In this document: positions 33,238-33,665 of the stretch, one piece after another
How positions within the stretch are numbered: the stretch's first letter is position 1
Layout: each line of letters opens with the position of its first letter
Origin: Acidobacteriota bacterium
GTDB lineage: Bacteria; Acidobacteriota; Terriglobia; Terriglobales; Acidobacteriaceae
Assembly (NCBI GenBank): GCA_021791935.1
Contig: JAJYVR010000005.1
Coordinates: forward strand, 1 to 33,665
DNA length: 33,665 bases
Reading direction: 5' to 3'
Position numbers and translations under genes: made by a program
Notes under the pieces: generated by a model
Databases searched by the model: none
Told to the model about the DNA's origin: nothing
What the model saw: the letters and a program-made list of their open reading frames with translations, nothing else

Positions 33238-33665
33238 ATGGCCGAGCCACAGTTTCCGATTCTGGTCGAACAAAAGAAGCTTCATCCGCACGAGCATTTC
33301 TCCGCGCATCGCGAGTTGGAAGCGGCCCTTCGCCAGTCCATTCGCGGCGAGGTCCGCTTCGACTCCGGCAGTCGCGCCCTCTACTCGACCGATGCTTCCA
33401 ACTATCGCCAGATTCCCATCGGCCTTGTGCTTCCGCTCGATACCGCCGATGTCGAAGCCGCCGTTGCAGCCTGCCGCGAATTTGACGCGCCCATTCTCTC
33501 TCGTGGCGCAGGCACCAGCCTCGCCGGCCAGTGCTGCACCGTTGCCGTGGTGCTCGACTTTTCCAAATATGTCGATCGCATCCTCAATCTCGATGTCGAA
33601 CATTGTCAGTCCCGCGTCGAACCCGGCATCGTGCTCGACCGTGTCCGCGAAGCCGCCGAAAAGCA
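33238..33665 (+). CDS. FAD-linked oxidase, 3' end beyond window
   Basis: The ATG at 33238 follows AGAAGGAG. The 142 visible residues run into a PCMH-type FAD-binding domain: RGEVRFDSGSRALYSTDASNYRQIPIGLVLPLDTADVEAAVAACREF, then ILSRGAGTSLAGQCC, the flavin-binding loop. This matches the long FAD- and Fe-S-binding oxidoreductases of the D-lactate/glycolate dehydrogenase type (about 950-1000 aa), but only the beginning is seen, so substrate and the Fe-S half are inference. Confidence 0.87.
   Translation, partial: MAEPQFPILVEQKKLHPHEHFSAHRELEAALRQSIRGEVRFDSGSRALYSTDASNYRQIPIGLVLPLDTADVEAAVAACREFDAPILSRGAGTSLAGQCCTVAVVLDFSKYVDRILNLDVEHCQSRVEPGIVLDRVREAAEK

Overview
The window is a stretch of bacterial chromosome, mostly GC-rich, with long well-coded genes on both strands. 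The following point to an Acidobacteriota-like (Terriglobia-type) soil bacterium: the mreB-mreC-mreD-mrdA-rodA-rng order, a futalosine-pathway menaquinone gene (mqnC), large secreted lipoproteins and beta-barrel proteins, and a dispersed palindromic repeat with GCAGGTCCCTC / TCGGGATGACA ends. That assignment is an inference from gene content and style; there is no rRNA in the window. No tRNA, rRNA, CRISPR array or prophage was seen.

Layout. 1-1357 is the 3' part of an aspartase gene. 1598-12674 is the cell-shape and RNA-processing block: mreB, two inserted accessory genes (an AT-rich membrane-anchored protein and a GIY-YIG nuclease bounded by inverted repeats), mreC, mreD, mrdA (PBP2), rodA, and an RNase E/G whose S1 domain carries an insertion of about 575 residues. 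13045-20015 holds an outer-membrane beta-barrel protein, a membrane glycosyltransferase, a DUF4126 membrane protein, an AbrB/PIN toxin-antitoxin pair, mqnC, a small ORF and a DUF481-like envelope protein. 20081-25813 holds a cytochrome c, another barrel protein, an aldehyde dehydrogenase, an accessory island (second GIY-YIG gene, an internally deleted GIY-YIG remnant, a winged-helix/HNH protein) and alanine dehydrogenase. 26044-33665 holds a large lipoprotein, nusB, a VOC-domain/lumazine-synthase fusion, a secreted beta-propeller protein, enoyl-CoA hydratase, a small lipoprotein and the start of a FAD-linked oxidase.

How they work together. MreB, MreC, MreD, PBP2 and RodA form the elongasome that builds the lateral wall. 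RNase E/G is probably the main RNA-decay enzyme. NusB and lumazine synthase form the classic ribH-nusB pair. Aspartase, alanine dehydrogenase, the aldehyde dehydrogenase and the crotonase are central-metabolism genes.

Most notable. Nine copies of one repeat family are present. Each has conserved ends, a different but self-complementary centre, and two subtypes that differ by a compensatory G-C to C-G swap. The subtype that pairs G with C is the one found with the two GIY-YIG genes. One copy abuts a GIY-YIG gene reduced to its first 18 or so codons joined to its last codons, and one copy lies in frame inside the RNase E/G coding sequence. Together these suggest a mobile family in which short palindromic repeats are the partners or deletion derivatives of a GIY-YIG nuclease unit. 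A VOC-RibH fusion and the relocated RNA-binding scaffold inside RNase E/G are the other unusual items.
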